From positions 558,001 to 622,000 of the forward strand of contig CBDCMP010000007.1 in assembly GCA_965218985.1 (NCBI GenBank): DNA of 64,000 bases. Direction: 5' to 3'. Shown one piece after another: positions 55,541 to 64,000 of this stretch (position 1 is the stretch's first letter; each line of letters begins with the position of its first letter). Both the position numbers and the translations under genes were made by a program. Below the pieces are notes generated by a model. That model saw only the letters and a program-made list of their open reading frames with translations. It was not told where the DNA came from and searched no databases. Source of the stretch: Pseudopedobacter sp965218985 (GTDB lineage: Bacteria; Bacteroidota; Bacteroidia; Sphingobacteriales; Sphingobacteriaceae).

Positions 55541-56515
55541 ATGAGATTTCTTAAAATAGGCTTCAACATAATATGCCTACTTTTGATCGTTATTAATTGC
55601 CAAGCGCAAAACAAAGTTGCCAACGCAGTAATTGATCATGATTTTCCTGACCCCACAATAATCACATTCAACGGGAAATATTATGCTTATGCAACAAATT
55701 CAACAGTTAACGGTATTTATGCCCATATACAAGTAGCTGTTTCTGAAGATCGAACGCATTGGAATTATATTGGGGATGCATTGCCTGAGGGTGCTTCTTG
55801 GGGGAAATCTCAATTTTGGGCACCCCATGTAACTTATGATCCAGCTTTAAAACAATTTATTATGTATTATTCTGCACAATCTAAAACTGACACGCTTGGT
55901 AAATGTATTGGTGTTGCATTTTCAGAAAAACCTGAAGGTCCCTTTATTGATAAAGGTACCCCGTTGATCTCTGGCAAAGGTTATGTCAATATCGATCCAT
56001 TTGCCATGATTGACCCTCAATCGGGGAAAAAACTGCTTTATTGGGGATCGGGCAAAAAGCCCATTAAAGTACAGGAACTTAATGCTGATTGGGCTAGTTT
56101 TAAATTAGGTATTGCCCCGAAACCCATATTATCTCCAAGTAAAAGTGAGCCATATTCTAGTTTAGTGGAGGGAAGCTGGGTAGATTTTAATGGGGGTTAT
56201 TACTATCTCTATTATTCGGGAGATAATTGCTGCGGAAGCAATGCCAACTATGCCGTTATGGTTGCCCGTTCAAAATTACCCGAAGGCCCTTTTGAACGCT
56301 TTGGAGATTATAATAAAAAGCACACCAGTGTAATACTAGAAAAAAACAAAGAATGGTTGGCTCCTGGACATAATTCTATATTTAGAGATAAAAAAGGAAA
56401 CATATATATAGCCTATCATGCCATTTCTAAAAATAGAAATCCAGATTTTAAAACCCGATCAATGTTAATAGCTCCTTTAGTTTATAAAGATGGCTGGCCG
56501 GTTGTCTGTTATTAA
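55541..56515 (+). CDS. Glycoside hydrolase family 43, secreted
   Basis: 324 residues with a signal peptide (NCQAQ; C20 could also be a lipobox). A single five-bladed propeller with the three GH43 acids: D37 in FPDPT (base), D152 in NIDPFAM (pKa modulator) and E210 in LVEGSWVDF (acid). GH43 enzymes release arabinose, xylose or galactose. DNCCGSNANYAVMVARS is characteristic of some subfamilies. It heads the plus-strand arm of the sulfatase locus; the next gene follows after 49 bases. Confidence 0.9.
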   Translation: MRFLKIGFNIICLLLIVINCQAQNKVANAVIDHDFPDPTIITFNGKYYAYATNSTVNGIYAHIQVAVSEDRTHWNYIGDALPEGASWGKSQFWAPHVTYDPALKQFIMYYSAQSKTDTLGKCIGVAFSEKPEGPFIDKGTPLISGKGYVNIDPFAMIDPQSGKKLLYWGSGKKPIKVQELNADWASFKLGIAPKPILSPSKSEPYSSLVEGSWVDFNGGYYYLYYSGDNCCGSNANYAVMVARSKLPEGPFERFGDYNKKHTSVILEKNKEWLAPGHNSIFRDKKGNIYIAYHAISKNRNPDFKTRSMLIAPLVYKDGWPVVCY

Positions 56516-56564
56516 ATCAGAAAATATAACCATTAATTATTTACATATATAAACCAATTAAATC

Positions 56565-58190
56565 ATGAGAAATACAATTTATGCGATAGTGCTGATCTGT
56601 ATTGGTTTGTTTTCCTGCAAAAAACAAACAGCTAATGCACCAGAGGCCAATGAACCGCAATTATCTCCAACCACATTAGGCACCCAAGCGGTAATCAGTG
56701 TAACCATGTCGGCTGCAAAAGACATTTTAACTGATGGCTATGGTTTTAACACCCGTTTCCCAGAAGTTTATGAACCTTATACCTCCAACAATTTTTTTTG
56801 GCGAAATGCTGTAAGTGCTACAAAAGCTAGTTGCATCCGTTATCCTGGGGGCACAGTAGGCAATTTTTGGTCGGGTGCACCCACCATATTATTTAGCAAA
56901 AAGTCAACTGCAGATCCTAATGGATGGATAGATGCGAATAAAATATTTTCTAGTCTTATTTATGATGCCATTACCGCAAACAATCAAAAAAAGAACTCCT
57001 TGGCAGATGTTAAACAAGTTGTTGATGCCACCAATTGCTCCGTTTTTTTTGTTTTAAATATGATTACACCCGGTGAGGATTTTTATGAATCCCCACAAGG
57101 CTGGAACAGAACTGTAAATGCACATCCGCCAAGCACAACCAATTATACTACGCCACAAACAGATGATTGGTATAAAATGCTGGATAATAGATATAACCGT
57201 ACAAAACAGATTCTGGTTCATGCTAAAGCTCAAAATATCCCAATCAAATATATTGAGCTTGGCAATGAATGTTATTTAGCCTTATGTAGTTATTATACAG
57301 ATGTTTTCCCCAGGGGAGAAGATTACGCAATTGCGGTAAATTATTTTGTGAACAAACTTAAAAATGATGCAGGATTAAACTTAGGACCTAATGTAAGGTA
57401 TGCTGTAGCTGGTGTTGCCGAGCAAAAAAGCTACACCTCTCCCAGAATAAACAATTGGAACAGCCAAATGATCAGTAAATTAAATAATTCAATTACTGAT
57501 GTTGTATTACATAGCTATCAGGATGCGGATATGAATTTAACTAACTACAATAGCGCATCAGATCTTTATGGCAACATTTCTAAATGGAATACGGATTTTA
57601 ATGCTGCTTTAACCAACCATGGTACACAATCCTTAATATTAGCGAACAGCTCTCGTTTTAATGTTTGGTGGAACGAGTTAAGCCCCGGTCAAACATCCTT
57701 CCCTGTAATGAAAAAATGGGGTTCTGTGATGACACAGCTTTATGCAGCCTTATGGTCTTTAGACAATAAAGGAATGAATTACATGAAACCTAATTTAGAT
57801 GCATCATTGGTCATCGACCCTAGCACAGGAAACTTGAACCAACAAGGAGCAGCATTTGAGCCATTTATGCTCGCAATTAAAAACAGTGATACAGCAAGAA
57901 AACTGAATTTTGCAGGTTTGGCTAATATAGGCACCACCGGAAAAACAATTGTTCAGGGATATTCATTTACAAACAACGGTTCTAACAAAAAAAGCTGCAT
58001 TGTTAACTTTAGCAACCAAACCATTAATATCGATTTGTCAAATGTATTCCCAAGCAATTCTCAGTTAACTGTTTCTGGGGTTAAAAACAATCTTAATTCA
58101 AATACGGTACCTACTTCAATAGATGTTCACACAAATCCTACAACTAATGTTATTTTACAACCTTATTCAGTAAACTTTATCCGCCCTTAA
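56565..58190 (+). CDS. Clan GH-A glycoside hydrolase-like lipoprotein (GH79/GH51-like)
   Basis: 541 residues with lipobox LFSC (C18). The barrel has RYPGGTVGNFW at 92-102 and IELGNECYLA near 230-239, in which E235 after Asn is the expected acid/base of clan GH-A. The C-terminal 120 residues form a beta-sandwich (KTIVQGYSFTNNGSNKKSC). These motifs occur in GH79, GH51, GH39 and related unassigned groups, so glucuronidase or arabinofuranosidase activity are both possible. It lies between GH43 and a sulfatase pseudogene and should act at the cell surface or in the periplasm. Confidence 0.75.
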   Translation: MRNTIYAIVLICIGLFSCKKQTANAPEANEPQLSPTTLGTQAVISVTMSAAKDILTDGYGFNTRFPEVYEPYTSNNFFWRNAVSATKASCIRYPGGTVGNFWSGAPTILFSKKSTADPNGWIDANKIFSSLIYDAITANNQKKNSLADVKQVVDATNCSVFFVLNMITPGEDFYESPQGWNRTVNAHPPSTTNYTTPQTDDWYKMLDNRYNRTKQILVHAKAQNIPIKYIELGNECYLALCSYYTDVFPRGEDYAIAVNYFVNKLKNDAGLNLGPNVRYAVAGVAEQKSYTSPRINNWNSQMISKLNNSITDVVLHSYQDADMNLTNYNSASDLYGNISKWNTDFNAALTNHGTQSLILANSSRFNVWWNELSPGQTSFPVMKKWGSVMTQLYAALWSLDNKGMNYMKPNLDASLVIDPSTGNLNQQGAAFEPFMLAIKNSDTARKLNFAGLANIGTTGKTIVQGYSFTNNGSNKKSCIVNFSNQTINIDLSNVFPSNSQLTVSGVKNNLNSNTVPTSIDVHTNPTTNVILQPYSVNFIRP

Positions 58191-58311
58191 AAATTAAAGA
58201 ATTAGTGTATTTTTATTAAAAGTACATTCTCTAAAAGTTAAACATTATTTAAATATGGAAAATTTATCCCAGTTAAAAACCTCATTAAAACTAAAAAATC
58301 AATGTACCGCC

Positions 58312-59755
58312 ATGACATTGAAAAACCCTATATTTTTTTTATTAACCATAATATTAGCTTTTACAAACGTAGTAGCCTTTGGGCAACAAAAAGCTAAAAA
58401 GACTATAAATGAAATAAAACCCAATGTTTTAATTATAGTTATAGATGATCTGAATGATTATGTGTCACAACTCAAGGGTTTTCCAGGATTGAAAACACCA
58501 AATTTAGATAAGTTTATGAAAACTGGGATGAATTTTAGTAAAGCTTATTGTGCTGCACCCGTGTGTAATCCTTCCAGAGCTGCATTATTAAGTGGTGTTG
58601 CCCCTTACAAATCAGGTGTTTATGATAATATAAATAAGATTACAGATTCTAAGGTTTTGGATAGTGCCGTTTTTATGCCCGAACTCTTTAAGGCTAACGG
58701 ATACACCACTTTAACAAGAGGTAAAATCTTCCATACCGCTCCTGAAAAATCAAGATATGTAGCCATGTGGGATGTAGATGAAGGTAAGGGCGGCTACGGG
58801 CCAATGCCAACAGAGCGCAATATCCCCAAAACAGTAAAAGCCCCTAAAATGTTCAACTATCAGCCTTGGACTGGTCCAGAAACTGACCATCCAGATAACA
58901 TTACCGCAGAAACAGTGATGAAACAATTATCTAGAGAATTATGATAAACCTTTTTTCATGGCGGCTGGTTTATATAAACCGCATAATCCATGGACAGCAC
59001 CAAAACGGTTTTTTGATAGGTATCCGCTAGATAGTGTACAACTTCCAAAAATTTTAGAAAACGATTGGGATGATTTACCTGAAATTGCTAAAGAATGGGC
59101 TGCTAGCCCAGTAAATTTTGAGGCTCTAAAGAAAAGTGGGCAATGGAAAAGTGTGGTAAGAAGCTATTTGGCCTGTATTTCTTTTATGGATTGGAATTTT
59201 GGAAGGATAATTTCTGCACTTGATGAAAGTAAATATAAAGATAATACCATTGTTTGTGTTTTTGCGGATAATGGTTTCCATTTGGGAGAGAAAAAGCATT
59301 TTGCCAAATACGCCTTGTGGGAGCAAACTACTCATATTTTAAATATGTGGCGGGTACCTGGTGTAACTACAGCAGGGCAAACCTGCAATCAACCTGTTAA
59401 TCTGTTAGATATTTATCCAACATTAGTAGAACTTTGTAAACTGCCTATGCCATCCTCTCACTTAGATGGTAGAAGCATTGTTGAGTTATTAAAAAATCCT
59501 AATTATAAATGGGATTATCCTTCGGTTACCACATACAAACAAGGCAATCAGGCAATTCGAACTAAACAATACCGATATATCAGATATTCAGATGGCTCAG
59601 AGGAATTATATGACGAATTAAAAGACCCGAATGAATGGCATAATTTGGCAAAAAGTAAAGAAATGAAAAAAACCCTTGCAGCATTTCGTAAAGAAATCAG
59701 TAAAAATTTTGTGGCTCCTGTATCAAGCGGTAGCACTGCAGATGAGAATGAGTGA
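58312..59755 (+). pseudogene. Iduronate-2-sulfatase-like gene with a frameshift
   Basis: The first frame (start at 58312 chosen for its signal peptide; open from 58255) holds VIDDLNDYV and the formylglycine motif C-N-P-S-R (CAAPVCNPSRAALLSG), and stops at 58942-58944. In the +1 frame the protein continues at once with DKPFFMAAGLYKPHNPW, then the metal block FADNGFHLGEKKHFAKYALW and a normal C-terminus ending at 59755. The halves fit together as one iduronate-2-sulfatase-like enzyme. A one-base change, real or a sequencing error, splits it. Both halves are otherwise well preserved, suggesting a recent event. Confidence 0.8.
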
Positions 59756-59830
59756 TTTGGTTTAATTTAATGAGTATCATTATCGGAATGAAAAATCCTT
59801 GAAGGGTCAATATTTTAATTAATCTAACCA

Positions 59831-60592
59831 TTGCAAAATAAAACTATCCAATATCATCAAAGGTTACCAGAAAAAGAACTTTCAGGTTTTATTGAAAGTT
59901 ACTGGATGCTGATGAATAAAAGTGAGGATGAAAAAGAGATAGTGGTTTTGCCTGATGGACGAATCGATGTGTTTTTCTCTAAATCTAAAAACGAGGCTTT
60001 TCATATTTCATTGGCAGGGATAGAAAGCAAAGCCACCCAAACAACATTGGCCGCAAAAACCATTATTTTTTCCATCAGTTTTAAATTGTTGGCGGTTGAG
60101 TTTTTATTCGATAAAAATGTGGCCCATTTGCTGGATAAAGTCATTCTTATTACGGAGGAATTAAGCGGTTTTTCAGAAGAAGATTTAACTGATTTTGATG
60201 CTTTTTGCATCAAAGCCAATGGCTTGTTAAAAACAGCCTTCTCCAAAGTTGAAACAGACACGAGGAAGCAAAAGCTGTTTGAAGAAATTTATGCTTCCAA
60301 AGGTTCTTCAACCGTGAAAGAATTGGCTGAAAAAGCAGCGTGGAGCAACAGGCAAATCAATCGTTATTTCAATGAATATTTTGGATTGAACTTAAAGGCC
60401 TATTGTAATATTTTACGTTTCAGGGCATCATTTACCCAAATTAAAGAAGGTCGGTTTTTCCCGGAGGAAAATTTCTCAGACCAGCCTCATTTTATCAAAG
60501 AGATAAAAAAGTATTCAGGGGTAATCCCTAAAGAACTGAACAAAAACAAAAACGACCGATTTATACAATTATCTCTTTTATCTGAAACCTAA
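59831..60592 (+). CDS. AraC-family regulator
   Basis: 253 residues from a TTG start. The N-terminal part (LPEKELSGFIESYWML, then IVVLPDGRIDVFF) is the ligand-side domain seen with DUF6597-type AraC proteins. The C-terminal helix-turn-helix covers about 155-245: STVKELAEKAAWSNRQINRY, then FNEYFGLNLK and FSDQPHFIKEIKKYSG. It sits 31 bases before a FAD monooxygenase gene and probably controls it. Its effector is unknown. Confidence 0.85.
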   Translation: MQNKTIQYHQRLPEKELSGFIESYWMLMNKSEDEKEIVVLPDGRIDVFFSKSKNEAFHISLAGIESKATQTTLAAKTIIFSISFKLLAVEFLFDKNVAHLLDKVILITEELSGFSEEDLTDFDAFCIKANGLLKTAFSKVETDTRKQKLFEEIYASKGSSTVKELAEKAAWSNRQINRYFNEYFGLNLKAYCNILRFRASFTQIKEGRFFPEENFSDQPHFIKEIKKYSGVIPKELNKNKNDRFIQLSLLSET

Positions 60593-60622
60593 TTTTGTAC
60601 TATATCATTAAAGCAAAAAAAG

Positions 60623-62209
60623 ATGAAAGCGCAAAAAATTGAAAAAACACCTGTAATTATTGTTGGAGGCTCATTGGTAGGATTATCTGCTGCGGTTTTT
60701 CTAGCCTGGCAAAAAGTCCCTTTTATATTAATTGAAAAGCACAAGGGAAGTTCTCCACATCCACGGGCAATGGGTTTCCCCGAAAGAACCATGGAGCTGT
60801 ATCGTTCGGTGGGTATAGAAGAACAAATTCCTCAAATAGATGCACATTTCGAATTAAAAAGAGCCACAGTAGAAAGTTTGGCCGGTAAGTGGCTTGCCGA
60901 AACGGAATGGACTCCACAAAAGAAAAAGGATAATGAAGAAACAAAAGCTGACTATTCTCCCTGTATGGGTGCAGCTATAGCACAGGATAAATTAGAGCCT
61001 ATTTTACGAAAAAGAGCACTTGAGTTAGGTGCCGATTTAAGGCTGGGAACAGAACTTTTACGATTTAAGCAAAATGAAAATGAGGTTCTGGTTGAGGTAA
61101 AAGATTTGGATACCGGCAGAGAATACACCATAAAAGCAGATTACATGATTGCCGCCGATGGAAGCGCAAGCCCCATAAGAGAAGCTTTGCAAATTGGCAG
61201 AAAAGGAATAGGTAAACTTCAGGTAATGCGGAGTGTGCTTTTTAGAGCAGAATTGAATGAATATTTAGCATCGGGCTTTTCCCAGTTTGAAATTGAGCAA
61301 CCAGGTTTAAAAGCATTTTTAACCACCTATCAGGATAACAGATGGGTGCTGATGTTTAAAGATGATTTGGAAAGAAACAAGGAGCAGCTTATTTCGGATA
61401 TTCAAAAAGCCATCGGCAGGAAAGATATTCCCATTGAAATCATTACCACCGGAAGGTGGGATTTGAGTGCTTTAATCTCTGATAAATTTAAAGAAGGAAG
61501 CGTTTTTTTAGCTGGAGATGCGGCACATACGCTGTCGCCAACAAGAGGAGGATTTGGAGCCAATACCGGCATACATGATGTGCATAATTTAGCCTGGAAA
61601 CTGGCAGCCGTGGTTTCTGGGAGTTCCCATCCCGATTTACTGGAAACCTACCATCAGGAACGGCTGCCTGTGGCCTGGGTTCGTTACCAACAGATGTTTG
61701 CTCGGCCAGATTACTCAAAATACATCAGTAAAGAAGTACTCCAAAACGTGAAACTTTATGATGATGTGAGCATGGAGCTCGGCCAAATCTATCACTCAAA
61801 AGGAATAATAAATGTCGCCAAAAACTTGCCGGATGCCAGGAGACCCGACCAATGGAACGGGCAACCCGGCACAAGGGCACCGCATTTTTGGATTACTAAA
61901 AATAGAATTGAAATTTCGACCATAGATTTATTTCTAAAAGGATGGACCCTGCTTACTGCAAACAAAAAATGGGATACGGCAGCAAAAAATATCCTCCCAC
62001 AATTAAAACTTAAACCAGATACTGTGTTATTGGGAAAAGACATTGATGCGGAAGACCCGAAAACTTTTAAAAAATTGTTTGGAATAGGAGAAAATGGGGC
62101 AATATTAATCCGTCCAGATGGGTATATAGCATGGAAAGCTACAACAGTACCGCAAGATGCGGAACAAGTTTTAGAGAACGTGGTTAGAAAAGTATCGTTT
62201 TCAAAATAG
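60623..62209 (+). CDS. FAD-dependent aromatic monooxygenase (PHBH class)
   Basis: 528 residues. FAD loop IIVGGSLVG at 12-20, the DG motif IAADGSASPIREAL near 185, and the GD motif LAGDAAHTLSPTRGGFGANT with D299. A C-terminal thioredoxin-like domain (about 410-528) is typical of RdmE/PgaE-like or phenol-hydroxylase-like members that oxidise polycyclic aromatics or antibiotics. The substrate is not evident. It is bracketed by an AraC regulator gene and an aldo/keto reductase gene. Confidence 0.87.
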   Translation: MKAQKIEKTPVIIVGGSLVGLSAAVFLAWQKVPFILIEKHKGSSPHPRAMGFPERTMELYRSVGIEEQIPQIDAHFELKRATVESLAGKWLAETEWTPQKKKDNEETKADYSPCMGAAIAQDKLEPILRKRALELGADLRLGTELLRFKQNENEVLVEVKDLDTGREYTIKADYMIAADGSASPIREALQIGRKGIGKLQVMRSVLFRAELNEYLASGFSQFEIEQPGLKAFLTTYQDNRWVLMFKDDLERNKEQLISDIQKAIGRKDIPIEIITTGRWDLSALISDKFKEGSVFLAGDAAHTLSPTRGGFGANTGIHDVHNLAWKLAAVVSGSSHPDLLETYHQERLPVAWVRYQQMFARPDYSKYISKEVLQNVKLYDDVSMELGQIYHSKGIINVAKNLPDARRPDQWNGQPGTRAPHFWITKNRIEISTIDLFLKGWTLLTANKKWDTAAKNILPQLKLKPDTVLLGKDIDAEDPKTFKKLFGIGENGAILIRPDGYIAWKATTVPQDAEQVLENVVRKVSFSK

Positions 62210-62311
62210 CTTTTCCAATTTCGCCATTTCGACTAAGCAATCCCTTAAATGGGCTAAATCTCATCATCAATAAGTTCAGACCTTTGTTATACAGATTTAA
62301 AACTATAAAAG

Positions 62312-63313
62312 ATGAAAACAAGGAAATTAAAAGACTTAGAAGTATCGGCAATTGGCTACGGTTGCATGGGGCTTAGTATGGGCTACGGCGCAACACCGGA
62401 TAAAAGCGAAGCCCTAAATTTAATTAACCACGCATACCAAAAAGGTTGTACTTTTTTTGATACCGCCGAAATTTATGCCAACGGAGATAACGAAAAACTT
62501 ATTGGAGAAGCCCTGTATAGCGTGAGGGAAAAGGTGGTTTTGGCTACCAAGTTTATGCTCCAAAAAAATGAGGATGACAATTCTAAAGAGCGGTTATTGC
62601 TAACCCTTAGGGAGAAATTGGAAAAATCCTTACAAAATCTCCAGACAGACTATATTGATTTGTATTATCAACACCGGGTAAACAAGGATATTCCGGTTGA
62701 AGATGTGGCGTGGTGCATGGGAGAATTTATCCGTGAAGGAAAAATAAAAGGATGGGGGCAATCTAATGCAACTGTGGAGGAAATAAGGAGGGCACACGCT
62801 GTAACCCCTTTAACTGCCATTCAAAGCGAATATTCCATCATGTCCAGGCAATACGAGGAAGATGTAATTCCCACCTGTAAGGAACTGGGAATTGGTTTTG
62901 TGGCCTATTCGCCCTTGGCAAGCGGTTTTTTAACCGGTAAAGTGGACGCAAATACAGATTATGTTGGTTTTGATGCGAGAAGAGTGATTCCCCGGTTTAA
63001 AAAAGAAAACAGGTTTGCCAACCAACCTCTGCTAAATTTATTACATCACTTTGCAGATGAAAAAAATGCCACTCCGGCGCAGGTGTCTTTAGCATGGATG
63101 TTGCACAAAAATGATTTTATAGTCCCAATTCCGGGTTCGCGTAAACCCAACAGGATTGATGAAAATCTTGGAGCCGCAGCCGTAGAATTGAACGATGAAG
63201 AATTTGCCCAACTTGAAGAAGAAGTTTCAAAAATCCAGATTCATGGCGAAGCAACTTCGGATGAAGATATGGCAAAACTGCGCAATATTTTGGCCGAAGA
63301 AGCAAAACGCTGA
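62312..63313 (+). CDS. Aldo/keto reductase
   Basis: 333 residues, an (alpha/beta)8 barrel with the full catalytic tetrad: D50, Y55 (FFDTAEIYANG), K80 (VVLATKF) and H121 (YYQHRVN). It reduces carbonyl compounds with NADPH, and the C-terminal GSRKPNRIDENL binds the cofactor. The sequence resembles the YakC/AKR13-like branch. No signal peptide, so cytoplasmic. Placed 102 bases after the monooxygenase gene and 35 bases before another AraC-type gene. Confidence 0.9.
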   Translation: MKTRKLKDLEVSAIGYGCMGLSMGYGATPDKSEALNLINHAYQKGCTFFDTAEIYANGDNEKLIGEALYSVREKVVLATKFMLQKNEDDNSKERLLLTLREKLEKSLQNLQTDYIDLYYQHRVNKDIPVEDVAWCMGEFIREGKIKGWGQSNATVEEIRRAHAVTPLTAIQSEYSIMSRQYEEDVIPTCKELGIGFVAYSPLASGFLTGKVDANTDYVGFDARRVIPRFKKENRFANQPLLNLLHHFADEKNATPAQVSLAWMLHKNDFIVPIPGSRKPNRIDENLGAAAVELNDEEFAQLEEEVSKIQIHGEATSDEDMAKLRNILAEEAKR

Positions 63314-63348
63314 TAGAGATGGCAGCATAAAAATTTTATTTTGGAGCA

Positions 63349-64000
63349 ATGAAAAAAGAAGATAAATATCCCCTCAGATTCAATTCTATAACCGAGTTTC
63401 ATCAGGTGTTTGGCCTGCCAAAGCCCCTGCACCCAATGCTAAGTTTTATAGACAATACAGGTTTTAAAGCTGAATTGAGCCATTTACCCGATTCGTTTAT
63501 CCTGGATTTGTACAAAATCTCTTATAAAACCAGTCTTTGCGGGCAGGTAAAATACGGACAAAACCATTACGACTTTGGCGAAGGCGGTTTAATTTTTACC
63601 GCACCTAACCAAGTTTTCGGTACGCCAAATGATACCCTGTATTCCGGCTGCACCTTGCTTATCCATCCCGATTTTTTTGCATCGTACCCTTTGGCGAAAA
63701 ACATCCATCATTTTGGCTTTTTTTCTTATTCTGCAAATGAAGCCCTGCATCTGTCCGAAAAGGAGAAAAACACCATTTTTTCTGTTTTTGAAAATATTGA
63801 TGATGAGCTGAAAAACAACATTGATGATTTTAGTCAGGATGTGATGATTGCTCAGGTAGAGTTATTACTGAACTACTGCAACCGTTTTTACAGGCGACAA
63901 TTTATTACCAGAAAAGTGGTAAATAATGATTTGTTGCTGCGCTTAGAAGAAATTTTAAATACTTATTTTGATGATGGGAAACCGGCAAATCAGGGTTTAC
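63349..64000 (+). CDS. AraC-family regulator, N-terminal part (runs off the window)
   Basis: The frame starts at the ATG at 63349 and is open to the last base, giving 217 residues. It begins MKKEDKYPLRFNSITEFHQV, and the cupin-like part (LIFTAPNQVFGTPND, LIHPDFFASYPL) is that of AraC-type proteins from Bacteroidota. The segment LLLNYCNRFYRRQFITRKV leads into the DNA-binding domain, which lies beyond the window. Probably regulates the adjacent reductase gene; that is inferred from position. Confidence 0.8.
   Translation, partial: MKKEDKYPLRFNSITEFHQVFGLPKPLHPMLSFIDNTGFKAELSHLPDSFILDLYKISYKTSLCGQVKYGQNHYDFGEGGLIFTAPNQVFGTPNDTLYSGCTLLIHPDFFASYPLAKNIHHFGFFSYSANEALHLSEKEKNTIFSVFENIDDELKNNIDDFSQDVMIAQVELLLNYCNRFYRRQFITRKVVNNDLLLRLEEILNTYFDDGKPANQGL

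Overview
The window looks like a chromosomal segment of a Bacteroidota bacterium, most likely of the Sphingobacteriaceae (Pedobacter-like). The reasons are SusC/SusD pairs, a hybrid two-component regulator of the HTCS type, TAnnTTTG promoter boxes, DUF4199 and GH3-type proteins, low GC with many AAA/TTT runs, and the dxr-rseP-hscB gene order. No species can be named from the sequence alone.

Bases 1-9606 are a housekeeping block, all on the plus strand: the 3' end of a dihydroorotase-like gene, an acidic protein of unknown function, a DUF4199 membrane protein, two family 2 glycosyltransferases, a membrane protein, a GH3-type acyl-adenylate enzyme, dxr, rseP, hscB and tRNA-Leu(CAA). The tRNA is followed by a terminator and then by a scar (9607-10035). 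In the scar the 3' end of a serine recombinase gene, with an internal deletion, is joined to the first ~35 codons of a DoxX-type gene. From here the composition is visibly more AT-rich and the content is accessory.

Bases 10252-32042 form an alginate utilization locus. A FadR-type GntR regulator heads a plus-strand run with a PL17 oligoalginate lyase, KdgF, a secreted alpha/beta hydrolase, a beta-helix lipoprotein (candidate lyase), an MFS hexuronate-type transporter and an SDR fitting 4-deoxy-hexoseulose-uronate reduction. A second plus-strand unit carries SusC, SusD, a third surface lipoprotein and a PL7 lyase. A convergent minus-strand unit carries a PL6 lyase, a heparinase II/III-type lyase and a PF05426-type alginate lyase. 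All three units have paired copies of TTGGTnnACCAA sitting on a TAnnTTTG promoter box, so one regulator probably controls them together. Between the SDR and SusC lies a decayed N-terminus of an HTCS regulator, which suggests an earlier regulator was lost.

Bases 32086-35591 are a junkyard: a terminator, a small orphan frame, a RadC relic and a decayed IS1595-type element that has cut a sulfatase gene inside its signal-peptide codons. Bases 33011-59755 form a second polysaccharide utilization locus. On the minus strand are SusC, SusD, two sulfatases, an HTCS regulator, one sulfatase, a GH2 enzyme with a broken C-terminal extension, two more sulfatases and the IS-cut sulfatase (two, one, one, then two plus the cut gene along the strand). 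On the plus strand are a GH43, a clan GH-A lipoprotein and a frameshifted iduronate-2-sulfatase-like gene. Seven sulfatase loci with GH2/GH43/GH-A enzymes and no polysaccharide lyase point to a sulfated neutral-sugar polysaccharide, perhaps algal. The substrate cannot be read from the sequence. Three of its genes are damaged, so the locus may be decaying.

Bases 59831-64000 hold an AraC-type regulator, a FAD aromatic monooxygenase, an aldo/keto reductase and the start of a second AraC-type regulator, with no evident tie to either polysaccharide locus. The most original signals are the three-promoter operator system of the alginate locus with its relic second regulator, and the uncharacterised sulfatase locus.
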